DNA of 64,000 nt from Candidatus Omnitrophota bacterium. GTDB lineage: Bacteria > Omnitrophota > Omnitrophia > Omnitrophales > JACROU01. Shown piece after piece: positions 1 to 9,141 of this stretch (positions within the stretch are counted from its first letter, which is position 1; each line of letters starts with the position of its first letter). The notes beneath the pieces are model-generated. The model had not been told where the DNA came from. It saw nothing but the letters and a program-made list of their open reading frames with translations, and ran no database searches. Location of the stretch: the NCBI GenBank assembly GCA_029261035.1, contig JAJDCD010000005.1, positions 62,001 to 126,000 on the forward strand. The letters are read 5' to 3'. Made by a program: the position numbers and the translations under genes.

Positions 1-42
1 TGTGCGGGCCAGACACCTTAAGAGTAAAACGGGGAAGTAACT

Positions 43-3000
43 ATGGGGATCAATATAAAAGGCTTATACCAAAAGCTAATAGCAGTTTTGGTTGTAGTCT
101 CCTTTCTTTTTTCTGACATTTCATTATGGGCACAGTCTGCGTCTGCTCAGATCCAAAGTTTACCAAAATCAACAAATGCTATGAGTAAAGGGGTTCGTAT
201 CCCGGATACTTTAGGAAGTATTCAAGATGTTCATTGGTCTGAGGGAAGTGAACGTTTTGTTGTTTTGATTCAAGATGCTCATGCCATTCAAGATGCTCAA
301 TCGAATATTCAACAGCTCATTCATTATTTTCAAGAGAACTATGGAATTGATATGGTTGCGTTTGAGGGGGCGCAAGGTACATTAGATAATCGTTTAATTA
401 AAACATTCCCAGACTCTGAAATTGTCAGTAAGGTTATGAATCAATATTTGAAAAATGCCGAAATTACCGGAGTTGAAATGGCATCTTTGTCTGATGGAGG
501 TTTTGTCCAATATGTGGGTATCGAAGACTGGGAATTGTATGAACAAAATTTCTTTTCTTATGTTCATGCATTAAAAAATCAAAAACGCATTCAAAATGAG
601 CTTAATGTTTGGAAGCAGGCTTTAGACTCCAAAAGAAAAACGCTGTATTCTGAAGATATGAATCGTTTTCATAATATGATTTATGGATTTTATGAGCAAA
701 AGATTGATTTACTTGATCTTTTGAAATATTTAAAAGAGATTCCTTCAGTTCAAAATACTTTGACCACTTATACCTACCTTAATAGTTTGATTAAACTAAT
801 GGACGAAAATGAAATTGTTAACAATGAAGAAATTCGTTCAGAAATTTTAAGTGTTTCTAACCATTTTTATAAAAGTCATTTCTCTAAGCTAGAAAAAAAA
901 GATCAAAAAGAATTAAATCAAAAACTCCAGGCCCTGAATACAAGTTCACTTGCTCCTGGTGTTTTTTTGAAATGGCTTTCAGACCTTAAAGACCACTATA
1001 GGATACCTGTTGAGTTTTCTTCTACATTAATCAAAACAATTAAGGTTATGGAACGTTTTGATGTGATGAGAGGGAGCGAAGTTTTTGATGAGCTTAATCA
1101 GGTTATTTTAGCAATTGAAAAGGAATTAGCTCTTAGTAGTGATGAACAGGAAATGGCTGCTTTGTATCGAAAAACTCGTTTCTTAGATAGTTGGGTTCGT
1201 TTGGAAATAACCAAAGACGAGTGGATGAAATTTGCAGATCAAAGGGAGGGGTATCAACAGTTACTAGAGGCGCTAGGGTTAGAAGAAGCTTTTGAAACCA
1301 TGTTAGATTTTTACCAATTGGCGTTACTTAGAGATGATATTCTTTTTCAAAATTTAGTTAAACAAATGAGGAAAGCGGATAAAAATAAATCGATGCTACT
1401 TCTAGGGGGTTTTCATGCCCAAGGAATAAAACAACAACTCAAAGATTCGGGTTATTCTTATGTGAGTATCATGCCTCGAATTAATGACCTTGAAGGTAAG
1501 GATGTTTATCATAAAGTGATGCGTGGACATTTATCGTATCAAGAACATATTTCAACAACAATTCAAGACGCATTCTTAAAAGATGTGGCTATTCAACTTA
1601 CAAATCATTTAAATCCTTCAGAATATCTTTCTAAGTTAAAGCAATGGAGAGATGAGGTGATTCGTTCTCTAGCGAACGAAGGAAAAGTTTCTAAGGCGAA
1701 ACAGTACACACGTTATATTGATCCTTTGTTTAAAAATTATTATGATTTATCACAGCAAGATCAGAAATCGAACTTAAATAAGGAACAAATACTTTCAGAA
1801 GTTCAAAAAGTGTTTCAGAAGACGCAAGAAGAAACAGCCCATACTTTATGGAGCCGTTTCGAGAGCCAATTAAAGTCCTTTGAATTGGGTTTGAACCAGC
1901 TTGAAAGAAAAGATAGAAATGATCCTATGCAAATACAAAATTTAATGGAAACGATTAATGCCTTAGAGCCGGCCGCTTTGGTTCAGTTAGCTCACCCGTT
2001 AAACCCAGATCCTTCTGGAAGTAGTAATGGGTTAAAAAGTTACTTTAAAGGCGATCGTTTAGATTTGAGTATTTCGGCAAAATCTTTAGGTGCTGAAGAA
2101 GTAGAGTTTGGAGAAATTTTGGAAGGTTTTATGCAGTTGGATGAGCTTATGGGAACGGCGACTGTTGATCAATTGACGAACCCAAGATTTAGAAGAGAAG
2201 TGGAGCAGTTATTAGAAAGTGAATCTGGGTATTTTGGAAAAATTATGGATATGATGACAGATAATAATACGGCATTTCCCGTTTTAATGGAACGAGCTCA
2301 AGATATGTTGTTTGACCCCACACGAGAAGAAGGTATTCGTATGGGTATGGTTTCAGTTCCTCTTGCTGTTGCCAATAATATTGGTAAAGAATATGGAATC
2401 CCAGGCTTTCCAGATATTTTAAAAGGGAAAATTAACTCCGCAATTCAAACAGTAATGTCGTCCTTTAGTGCTATGGTGCAAAGTCCTAATCGGCCTAGAA
2501 GCGCTTATTTGGGAGGGCGTATTATTTTATTGGATGTTCCTGAACGTCATGAGTTTGCTGTTTCTCTTCGACTGGTTATTGACCAAGTTATCCTAGAGCT
2601 TAAAGAAGAGTATGGAGAGGACTTAAGACAGGTTGGAAACTCGGAGGCTCAAATTCAGCAGTTTAAAACATCTTTGGATGATTTGCCTTTTTACGGCTCT
2701 CATGCACGCGTGTATATGCCTAACATTATGCCTAACCAAGCAAGTCGAGATCCTCAATTTTCGGTAAAAAATGTCATGAGGACTATCAGAAGAGAAGAAG
2801 GGCGACTTCTACCAGAGCTTTTGGATGAAGGTTCAGATTTGGTTGATCAAATGGCGGAGTATATTGCGAAAGATCGGTTTTTGAGTTTTCGTCGAAATAA
2901 ATTAGCTCGTGCCGCTACTTTTTGGACAGAAGAAGAAGACTTTGCACGAATTGAAGGTTATGAAGAGATTGACGAAGAGGGTCCTGAGCCTGGTGCTCGT

Positions 3001-6000
3001 CGATTTGCGAGTGACTTTTTGGAACTATTGTTGGTGGACGCAATCAATAAATTAAATGAACGATTAGAGACCTTGGAGAATGTAAATATTCCAGGGTTGA
3101 GAAAAATTATTGATCAATGGGTTTATGCACAGCCGAATCAAACTAAACCCCTTTCTCCAGAGCAGTTGCAAGCGGTTAAAAAGAAACAAGTGGGAGTGTT
3201 GGGGGATAATCAGATACAAAGTATTAAACGTTCTATAACAGCTAAGCATAAAAGACAAGATTGGTTGGCGGAGCTTTTTAATCATTTTCAACAAGGAAGA
3301 AGTAAAACGATACCCCCTTATAATTTTCATTCTGAAAAACTGCCCCGAGTGGTGGACTTTCTCGAACATATTTACAGTAGTGATTTATCAAATTCTTCAT
3401 ATGCATTAAAGTTAAAGAATGCACTATCTGCTTTTAGTAAAAAACCAAATGAAAAAAATTTAAAATTTGTACAGCGTGCTTATCGCCGTTATCGATTGAT
3501 GATGGAGGAGGGACTTGTTCTTGCTTATAGGGACCATCGATTGCAAGAGGCTTACAAGCTATTTTCTGTCAGTGAAGTTGTGAAAGCTGACAAAAAGGGA
3601 TTGCTAAAAAAATGGAAAAAACATGTTTTAAGTCGACATCAGGGAGACAATGGATGGAGTGATTCTCAAAGAGAGTTGCTCGATAATGAAAGTTTGAGAT
3701 TTGATCGACTAATGAATTTGGTGACGCCTGGCTTTTTTATGTTTAAGCGTCCCGTGGGTGATGAGATTGGTTTTCTAGTTTTTGATGATGCGTCCGGATT
3801 ATATAAAATGGGTTTTGCAGAGTTTAATAAAGGGAATGCTTTTTTTCAGGAAAACACGCCTGATCCCACGGATTCTGTTTACCATTCCATATTGTTGGAT
3901 TTGTTGAATTCTGCTTTGGGGTATTCGAGTTCTGGAGAAGCTCAAGAGTCTCCATGGAAAGGACTGGGATTTTTTGAAAATTTAAATGATACGATGTTAA
4001 CTTCCATTCAACGTTTAGCCGATGAAAAAAAGAGAGAAACTCTTGCTCGTCCTTATCCGACATCGGAGAAGGTTTATGATGAGCGTGAAAGAACGATTTT
4101 ACGTATGCCTACCTATATTCGAATAGATGAGGATTCTTCACCTCGTTATCCGCATTATGCGAAAAGTCCTAGTGGGGATGTGTACTACCGAGGGCGCCTA
4201 GGAGATGAGTGGAAGAAACAAAGTCATGTTCAAATACGCCCTAACGATAGGCTGTGGAGGCGATTTACAACGCAGTTGTCAGCAGCTAGAACTATTCGTG
4301 AAAAGTTGGTTGATCCAGATTTGGATGACATACAGCTTTTGTTTGATGATTTGGATGATTTTAATGGAATGCAAAAAAAAGACATTGAGCGTATAGGAAA
4401 AGTGGTAACGGATACTGAGATAAGAACAGCATTTCCGGAAAAGGATAAAAAAAGAACTCGTGTGATTCAAAAAAGAAGAAAGACAGATGTTGATGTAGAA
4501 GGTCAATCTCTTGGGGTTTTGGATGTGGAAGAGTTGGAATATGAATTGAATGAAAAAGTGAGGGATGCTAAATCTATCTTGAACGACTATGCTCGAATTC
4601 ATTTTGATATTAAGGATGCTGTTTCTGAAGAAGATTATCAGAAAAAATGGATTGTTTTATTTAAGCAATGGTATTACCAACAATTAGATAAAGATCCTAC
4701 TCGGAAACGCACTCCTAAAATAGCGTATGTTATTGACGAGCGTCATTTTAATACCTCTATTGCATTAATTCCTGGATTTCCTATTGAAGACTCTGAAGTG
4801 GAAGAATTGCAGAGCTTTGTTTCTGGATTAGCAAATGGAAGCATTGAGGAGGTGATTGGTTTTGAATTTGTTTTTGGGCAAAGGACAGATGCTTTTAGTG
4901 CTTTTCGTGATCGCCTTCAAAATTTGAAAGAATATTTAAGGGAAAAGACGGTTGTTAACTCAGAGCCTCTTTATTGGTTTGGAACAAGCTATTTATTAGA
5001 AATGTTAAGAGGGGGGTCTCTTAAGCTAAATCCTGAACTTTTAGATGTAGAGTTTCAAGACGATTCTGGTAGCCTTGCTAAATCAGAAACCTCAATTCCT
5101 GTAATGACAGCCACAGTAACTCCTGATGGAACGCCTGTGCTATTTAAAACTTATGAGACAGATCGTTTTATTACTGATATTGGACGAGATGGGCAAGAGA
5201 GAAAAATTGTTGATGTGGGTGTTCCAGGTTTTGTGGCTGCGATTCAGCCAGATGGAAAGGTAGATGCTATTCCTACATTGAAGTTACCTCATACAATGAA
5301 AGAAGAAGGGCTTTATGTTTCGAAAACTCGAGAGGATGCCGCAGGAGATCGTTTGAGCAGAAGAGAAGGTATGGGCTATTTAAAATTGAAACAGCCTGCT
5401 GTTTATCAAAACACCTTAGATACATGGGCAGGCCGCATAGGAAGTGGGGAAGATTATTTTTATAATAACCCTGTTACCGAGCTTAGTGACTTATCTATTT
5501 TAACTCGAGCAAATAATGGGCCTTTGGGCGTTGTGATAGGGGTTCAGAAAAGATTTTTTGAACGTTTTAATGTGCATAGAGAAGATGATGGAAGGCTTAT
5601 TCAGTTAGATGAAAAAAATAGTTTGTCTCCTGTTACGACGATAGCAAATGCGTTCATCGGTGACATTAGTTTTTTCTCAAGAAGAGATTATGATTTTTTT
5701 ATGCAAATAGCTTCTTTGTTTGATATCGAAATGCCTAAAGGGGTAACCATTCGTGTTCAAGATGGCGATGTTGTTACAGAACTTTCTTCGAGTAATGGAG
5801 CATCTTTGGGGGCGATAACATCATATCCCTTTGATGTTACGAAATGGCATGATGAGTTGTATAAAGACTTGCGTAGTGAGCTTTACTTTCTAAGTGTTTA
5901 TGATTTGCCTCAGTTTAATATACAGAGAGCTTCTTCTTTGGAAGAGTATAAAAAACAGTGGTTTCAACAATTTAAAACCTGGTATTACGAAAAGTTAAGA

Positions 6001-7866
6001 GATAAAGATTTAATTGCGCCCATTGAAGAATTAGGATTTGATGTCCCTTTGTTGCTTAGACTTATTGATTCACGAAGCCCAAATTATAGTATTGTTTATG
6101 ATTCTGCATTTCCAATTACTACTAATGATTTAAAAGCTGTTGAAGAGGTTGTTCGTCAAGTTCAAGAAAATCGAGATCTGGCTTTTGCTATAGAGGACTT
6201 GCTCAATTATGATAGAAGTGAAGGTGACCTTGTTTCGATTGTAGTACAAAAGGGAAGTCTTCTTAATGAAATTAATAGAATTAGATCTACAGATGAAGTT
6301 GATGCTGTTTTTTGGCAAGGAACAAGTTACTTTTTAGAGATTTTACAATCGAGAGGTCTAGTTCAGCAGGGGATAGGTAGAAGTATGACCGATCAAGTGA
6401 TTGAAGGAGTATATGTTGAAATAGCTCCGGAAAAAGCAGCTAGTTGGAGATTGCATGAAGAACAAGGTGTTGGGTATTTAAAGATTTTTGAGCCAGAGCA
6501 ATTTAAAAAAGCAAAAGCTGCTGCGGATAAAGATAGAGATGAAGGTTTTGGGCGTTCTTTTTACTTGCCATCTGTCACTTCTGCTGATGACTTATCTCCC
6601 ACGACGATAGAGAATCAGGGTGCTTTGGGTGTGGTTATTGGTTTGAGAAAGTCTTTTTTTCAGAGAGGTTGGCAAGGAGATCGAGGGCAATTGTTTGATG
6701 GAGCCAAACCAGTTACGGATATACCTATAGAAGCTATTTCAGAGGTAATTTTTTATTCGGATAAAGACTATGAAACATTTCAGAGAGTATTGAAGCAACA
6801 GCGTGTTGTGATTCCGCCATCCGTAAAACAGCGTATTTCTAGAAATGGAGTATTAGAAGATCTTACTGTTGCAACGGCTGCAAGTTTAGGGAGTGGAGTT
6901 CAATTACGTTTAATAGATTTTTCTGGTACGGATATTTCGCAATTAGAAAAAGAAGGACAGGCTCGTTTAGATCAAATTAATGGTGTGCTGGGGCAGGCAT
7001 TTTTTGGGTTGCAAAGAGATTTAGAAACGTTACCATCGGGTCAAGCTGTTGTGAACCGTATTTTTGAAGAAGATTATTTAAGGGGAATTACGAGTGTTTT
7101 AGGCGATTTAAATCAGATTGTGGATGCAACTTTTCTCTTGGATCAATTGAAAGGTGCTGTAGCGCGTCTTATTGTTATTCCGAATGCATTAGCTTCTGCT
7201 GTGGATTCAACAGTGACTCCTTTATCTGATGAAGCTAGGGTTATTCTTCAAAATCCAGAATTATTTAACGAGTTGTACCAGAGCCAAAAAGGAAATGCTC
7301 TCTTTGCAGATCCTACCAATGTCAATTGGAGTCAATCGTATATTTTAGATGCGTCGTTTTTTCCAAGAGTGGATGACCCTCGTAGAGAACGGGCTGAGTT
7401 GTTTGTGCAACAGTTAATTGCTTCAGGCATCCGAATTGCTGTGCCATATAAGGTGGGGAGCCCGGAAGAAAAGTTTGCATTAGAACTTAGAAAATTGATT
7501 CCTGAAGTTATGCTTGTAGGATATAACGATCGTCCGTTGGGGCAGCGAAAATTTAGAAGTTTAAAGCAGCCGATGGTCATTCTTCCAATGGGTATATCTG
7601 TGAAGTTGAATCGTAGAAGTGATTGGAAAGATAAGGGGGTTGTTGCAGATCCTCAAGCAACCTATCCTTCAATGATGAATTTGGCTGATTTTGTTTCCTT
7701 GATTAAAATTGTTTTGCACTCGGACGCGCTAAAATCGCAGTTAAAGATTGATGATGAAACCCCATTTCCACAGGTCACGATGGAATTTTTAAACTCTCTT
7801 GTTAATTTAATAAATGACCTCGCTAAAACGAAAAAAGCCCAACAGCTGATAGCAAGAGCTGCGTAA
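43..7866 (+). CDS. Giant secreted protein 1 with N-terminal TraB/ChaN-like domain (2607 aa)
   Basis: Residues 1 to about 34 form a signal peptide, so the protein is probably exported. Residues ~60-500 look like a TraB/Tiki/ChaN-type domain: a QDAH motif (His80), a FEG motif shortly after, and a GGFH motif at 455-458 preceded by a hydrophobic strand. The rest has no recognisable enzyme domain. Residues ~1507-1923 and ~1940-2283 are two diverged copies of one module; both contain WYY, GTSY, GYLK and LGVVIG segments. An A-x-S-L-G motif lies at 681-683, 1921-1923 and 2281-2283, the last two closing the duplicated modules. The C-terminal ~170 residues (from 2434) match the end of the giant protein at 16717 and both finish in RAA. 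The ATG at 43 follows GGGGAAG. The family assignment rests on motifs only and the function is unknown. Confidence 0.85.
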   Translation: MGINIKGLYQKLIAVLVVVSFLFSDISLWAQSASAQIQSLPKSTNAMSKGVRIPDTLGSIQDVHWSEGSERFVVLIQDAHAIQDAQSNIQQLIHYFQENYGIDMVAFEGAQGTLDNRLIKTFPDSEIVSKVMNQYLKNAEITGVEMASLSDGGFVQYVGIEDWELYEQNFFSYVHALKNQKRIQNELNVWKQALDSKRKTLYSEDMNRFHNMIYGFYEQKIDLLDLLKYLKEIPSVQNTLTTYTYLNSLIKLMDENEIVNNEEIRSEILSVSNHFYKSHFSKLEKKDQKELNQKLQALNTSSLAPGVFLKWLSDLKDHYRIPVEFSSTLIKTIKVMERFDVMRGSEVFDELNQVILAIEKELALSSDEQEMAALYRKTRFLDSWVRLEITKDEWMKFADQREGYQQLLEALGLEEAFETMLDFYQLALLRDDILFQNLVKQMRKADKNKSMLLLGGFHAQGIKQQLKDSGYSYVSIMPRINDLEGKDVYHKVMRGHLSYQEHISTTIQDAFLKDVAIQLTNHLNPSEYLSKLKQWRDEVIRSLANEGKVSKAKQYTRYIDPLFKNYYDLSQQDQKSNLNKEQILSEVQKVFQKTQEETAHTLWSRFESQLKSFELGLNQLERKDRNDPMQIQNLMETINALEPAALVQLAHPLNPDPSGSSNGLKSYFKGDRLDLSISAKSLGAEEVEFGEILEGFMQLDELMGTATVDQLTNPRFRREVEQLLESESGYFGKIMDMMTDNNTAFPVLMERAQDMLFDPTREEGIRMGMVSVPLAVANNIGKEYGIPGFPDILKGKINSAIQTVMSSFSAMVQSPNRPRSAYLGGRIILLDVPERHEFAVSLRLVIDQVILELKEEYGEDLRQVGNSEAQIQQFKTSLDDLPFYGSHARVYMPNIMPNQASRDPQFSVKNVMRTIRREEGRLLPELLDEGSDLVDQMAEYIAKDRFLSFRRNKLARAATFWTEEEDFARIEGYEEIDEEGPEPGARRFASDFLELLLVDAINKLNERLETLENVNIPGLRKIIDQWVYAQPNQTKPLSPEQLQAVKKKQVGVLGDNQIQSIKRSITAKHKRQDWLAELFNHFQQGRSKTIPPYNFHSEKLPRVVDFLEHIYSSDLSNSSYALKLKNALSAFSKKPNEKNLKFVQRAYRRYRLMMEEGLVLAYRDHRLQEAYKLFSVSEVVKADKKGLLKKWKKHVLSRHQGDNGWSDSQRELLDNESLRFDRLMNLVTPGFFMFKRPVGDEIGFLVFDDASGLYKMGFAEFNKGNAFFQENTPDPTDSVYHSILLDLLNSALGYSSSGEAQESPWKGLGFFENLNDTMLTSIQRLADEKKRETLARPYPTSEKVYDERERTILRMPTYIRIDEDSSPRYPHYAKSPSGDVYYRGRLGDEWKKQSHVQIRPNDRLWRRFTTQLSAARTIREKLVDPDLDDIQLLFDDLDDFNGMQKKDIERIGKVVTDTEIRTAFPEKDKKRTRVIQKRRKTDVDVEGQSLGVLDVEELEYELNEKVRDAKSILNDYARIHFDIKDAVSEEDYQKKWIVLFKQWYYQQLDKDPTRKRTPKIAYVIDERHFNTSIALIPGFPIEDSEVEELQSFVSGLANGSIEEVIGFEFVFGQRTDAFSAFRDRLQNLKEYLREKTVVNSEPLYWFGTSYLLEMLRGGSLKLNPELLDVEFQDDSGSLAKSETSIPVMTATVTPDGTPVLFKTYETDRFITDIGRDGQERKIVDVGVPGFVAAIQPDGKVDAIPTLKLPHTMKEEGLYVSKTREDAAGDRLSRREGMGYLKLKQPAVYQNTLDTWAGRIGSGEDYFYNNPVTELSDLSILTRANNGPLGVVIGVQKRFFERFNVHREDDGRLIQLDEKNSLSPVTTIANAFIGDISFFSRRDYDFFMQIASLFDIEMPKGVTIRVQDGDVVTELSSSNGASLGAITSYPFDVTKWHDELYKDLRSELYFLSVYDLPQFNIQRASSLEEYKKQWFQQFKTWYYEKLRDKDLIAPIEELGFDVPLLLRLIDSRSPNYSIVYDSAFPITTNDLKAVEEVVRQVQENRDLAFAIEDLLNYDRSEGDLVSIVVQKGSLLNEINRIRSTDEVDAVFWQGTSYFLEILQSRGLVQQGIGRSMTDQVIEGVYVEIAPEKAASWRLHEEQGVGYLKIFEPEQFKKAKAAADKDRDEGFGRSFYLPSVTSADDLSPTTIENQGALGVVIGLRKSFFQRGWQGDRGQLFDGAKPVTDIPIEAISEVIFYSDKDYETFQRVLKQQRVVIPPSVKQRISRNGVLEDLTVATAASLGSGVQLRLIDFSGTDISQLEKEGQARLDQINGVLGQAFFGLQRDLETLPSGQAVVNRIFEEDYLRGITSVLGDLNQIVDATFLLDQLKGAVARLIVIPNALASAVDSTVTPLSDEARVILQNPELFNELYQSQKGNALFADPTNVNWSQSYILDASFFPRVDDPRRERAELFVQQLIASGIRIAVPYKVGSPEEKFALELRKLIPEVMLVGYNDRPLGQRKFRSLKQPMVILPMGISVKLNRRSDWKDKGVVADPQATYPSMMNLADFVSLIKIVLHSDALKSQLKIDDETPFPQVTMEFLNSLVNLINDLAKTKKAQQLIARAA

Positions 7867-7867
7867 T

Positions 7868-7969
7868 TGTCATCCCGGCCTTGAGCCGGGATCCAGTGTC
7901 TTTGTGGTTTTTATTTTTAAAATGAACTCCTATGATTTTACTGGATCCCCGATCGAGTCGGGGATGACA
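7868..7969. repeat. MITE-like 102-bp inverted repeat
   Basis: The element starts with TGTCATCCC and ends with the exact complement GGGATGACA. Inside are two smaller hairpins (a CCGGC/GCCGG stem and a CCCCGA/TCGGGG stem), each next to a GGATCCAG or CTGGATCC half. A second copy of nearly equal length is at 8987-9087. No transposase is nearby, so it would be non-autonomous. It could also act as a terminator for the giant gene that ends 2 bases upstream. Confidence 0.7.
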
Positions 7970-8021
7970 GAGGTTTTCTGTTTCCGTTTTTCTATCCGCT
8001 CTACGCTCCGTGCTACTAACA

Positions 8022-8030
8022 TGGTATAAT
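8022..8030 (+). promoter_or_regulatory. Extended -10 promoter of aguB
   Basis: The sequence TGGTATAAT is an extended -10 box. It would place transcription start near 8037, about 20 bases before the GTG start at 8057, leaving room for the AAAAGGAG ribosome site. No good -35 box is visible, as is usual for extended -10 promoters. Confidence 0.5.
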
Positions 8031-8056
8031 TACATTACTTAACAAAAGGAGTGGTT

Positions 8057-8941
8057 GTGGCTGCTAAAAAAAGTAAGAAAGTAATGGTTGCGTTAGTTCA
8101 AATGCGATGTGGAGCTAAGCCAGAAGCTAATTTGGCTAAAGTGGTTTCAGCTATTGGACAAGCGGTTAAGAAAGGTGCAAAGATTATTTGTTTGCAGGAG
8201 CTTTTTAAGACCTCCTACTTTTGTCAAACAGAGGATACAAAAAACTTTAAATTAGCAGAGAAAATTCCTGGGCCTACCACAGATGTCCTTCAGCAAATAG
8301 CCAAAACACGTAAAGTTGTGATTGTGGCTTCTCTTTTTGAAAAGCGAACTCAAGGTGTGTTTCATAATACAGCTGTTGTCATTGATGCAGATGGATCGAT
8401 TGCAGGGAAGTATCGTAAGATGCATATTCCTGATGACCCTCACTTTTATGAAAAATTTTATTTTACTCCCGGTGATTTAGGTTTTAAAACAGTCAAAACT
8501 AAATATGCAGACATTGGTGTATGTATTTGTTGGGACCAATGGTTTCCAGAAGCGGCACGACTAACGGCACTTTCAGGAGCTCAGATTTTATTTTATCCGA
8601 CTGCGATTGGATGGCTTTCGAGTGAAAAGCCTTCGTCCTGTGTTGCTCAACATTCTGCTTGGGAAACAATTCAACGTTCTCATGCGATTGCTAATGGTGT
8701 TTTTGTTGCGGCGGTTAATCGAGTTGGCGTTGAAAAAGATATTACGTTTTGGGGTCAGTCCTTTGTTGCGGACCCTTCAGGGAAAGTAATTACGCGAGCA
8801 AGTACAAAAAAAGAAGAAATTCTTTATGTTGAATGTAATTTGTCTAAGATAGATGAACAACGTCAAAGTTGGCCCTTTTTAAGAGATCGAAGAATAGATG
8901 CTTATGATGCGCTCTTAAAACGTGTCGACGATGAAGGGTAA
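8057..8941 (+). CDS. aguB: N-carbamoylputrescine amidase
   Basis: This is a nitrilase-superfamily carbon-nitrogen hydrolase of about 294 aa, the usual AguB length. It converts N-carbamoylputrescine to putrescine, CO2 and ammonia in the cytoplasm. The catalytic triad is visible as Glu48 (LQELF), Lys121 (YRKMHIP) and Cys158 (CWDQWFPE). The CWDQWFPE and HIPDDP segments are typical of the AguB group rather than of other nitrilases. An in-frame GTG at 8051 overlaps the AAAAGGAG ribosome site, so the GTG at 8057 is the better start. Agmatine deiminase follows 200 bp downstream, which gives the two-step agmatine to putrescine route. Confidence 0.9.
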   Translation: MAAKKSKKVMVALVQMRCGAKPEANLAKVVSAIGQAVKKGAKIICLQELFKTSYFCQTEDTKNFKLAEKIPGPTTDVLQQIAKTRKVVIVASLFEKRTQGVFHNTAVVIDADGSIAGKYRKMHIPDDPHFYEKFYFTPGDLGFKTVKTKYADIGVCICWDQWFPEAARLTALSGAQILFYPTAIGWLSSEKPSSCVAQHSAWETIQRSHAIANGVFVAAVNRVGVEKDITFWGQSFVADPSGKVITRASTKKEEILYVECNLSKIDEQRQSWPFLRDRRIDAYDALLKRVDDEG

Positions 8942-8986
8942 GGACCCTTTTTATTTTTCAAAAGATTACAGAATAATTAGATAAAG

Positions 8987-9087
8987 TGTCATTCCCGAAA
9001 CTTTTAGTGTGGAATCCATAATACTTACGTATTACGTACTTTAGGCAAAAAGAACTGGATCCCCGACAGAAACATTCGGGGATGACA
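8987..9087. repeat. MITE-like 101-bp inverted repeat, second copy
   Basis: The ends are TGTCATTCCCGAA and TTCGGGGATGACA. Internal GGAATCC and CTGGATCCCC segments match the copy at 7868-7969. The central part is different and AT-rich (TACTTACGTATTACGTA). It lies between aguB and aguA and fills most of that 200-bp gap. Confidence 0.65.
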
Positions 9088-9141
9088 GTGAGAGTAGAAA
9101 GAGTTCTTTTCTTCTGGTTTTAAAAAAATTAGATAATTTCC

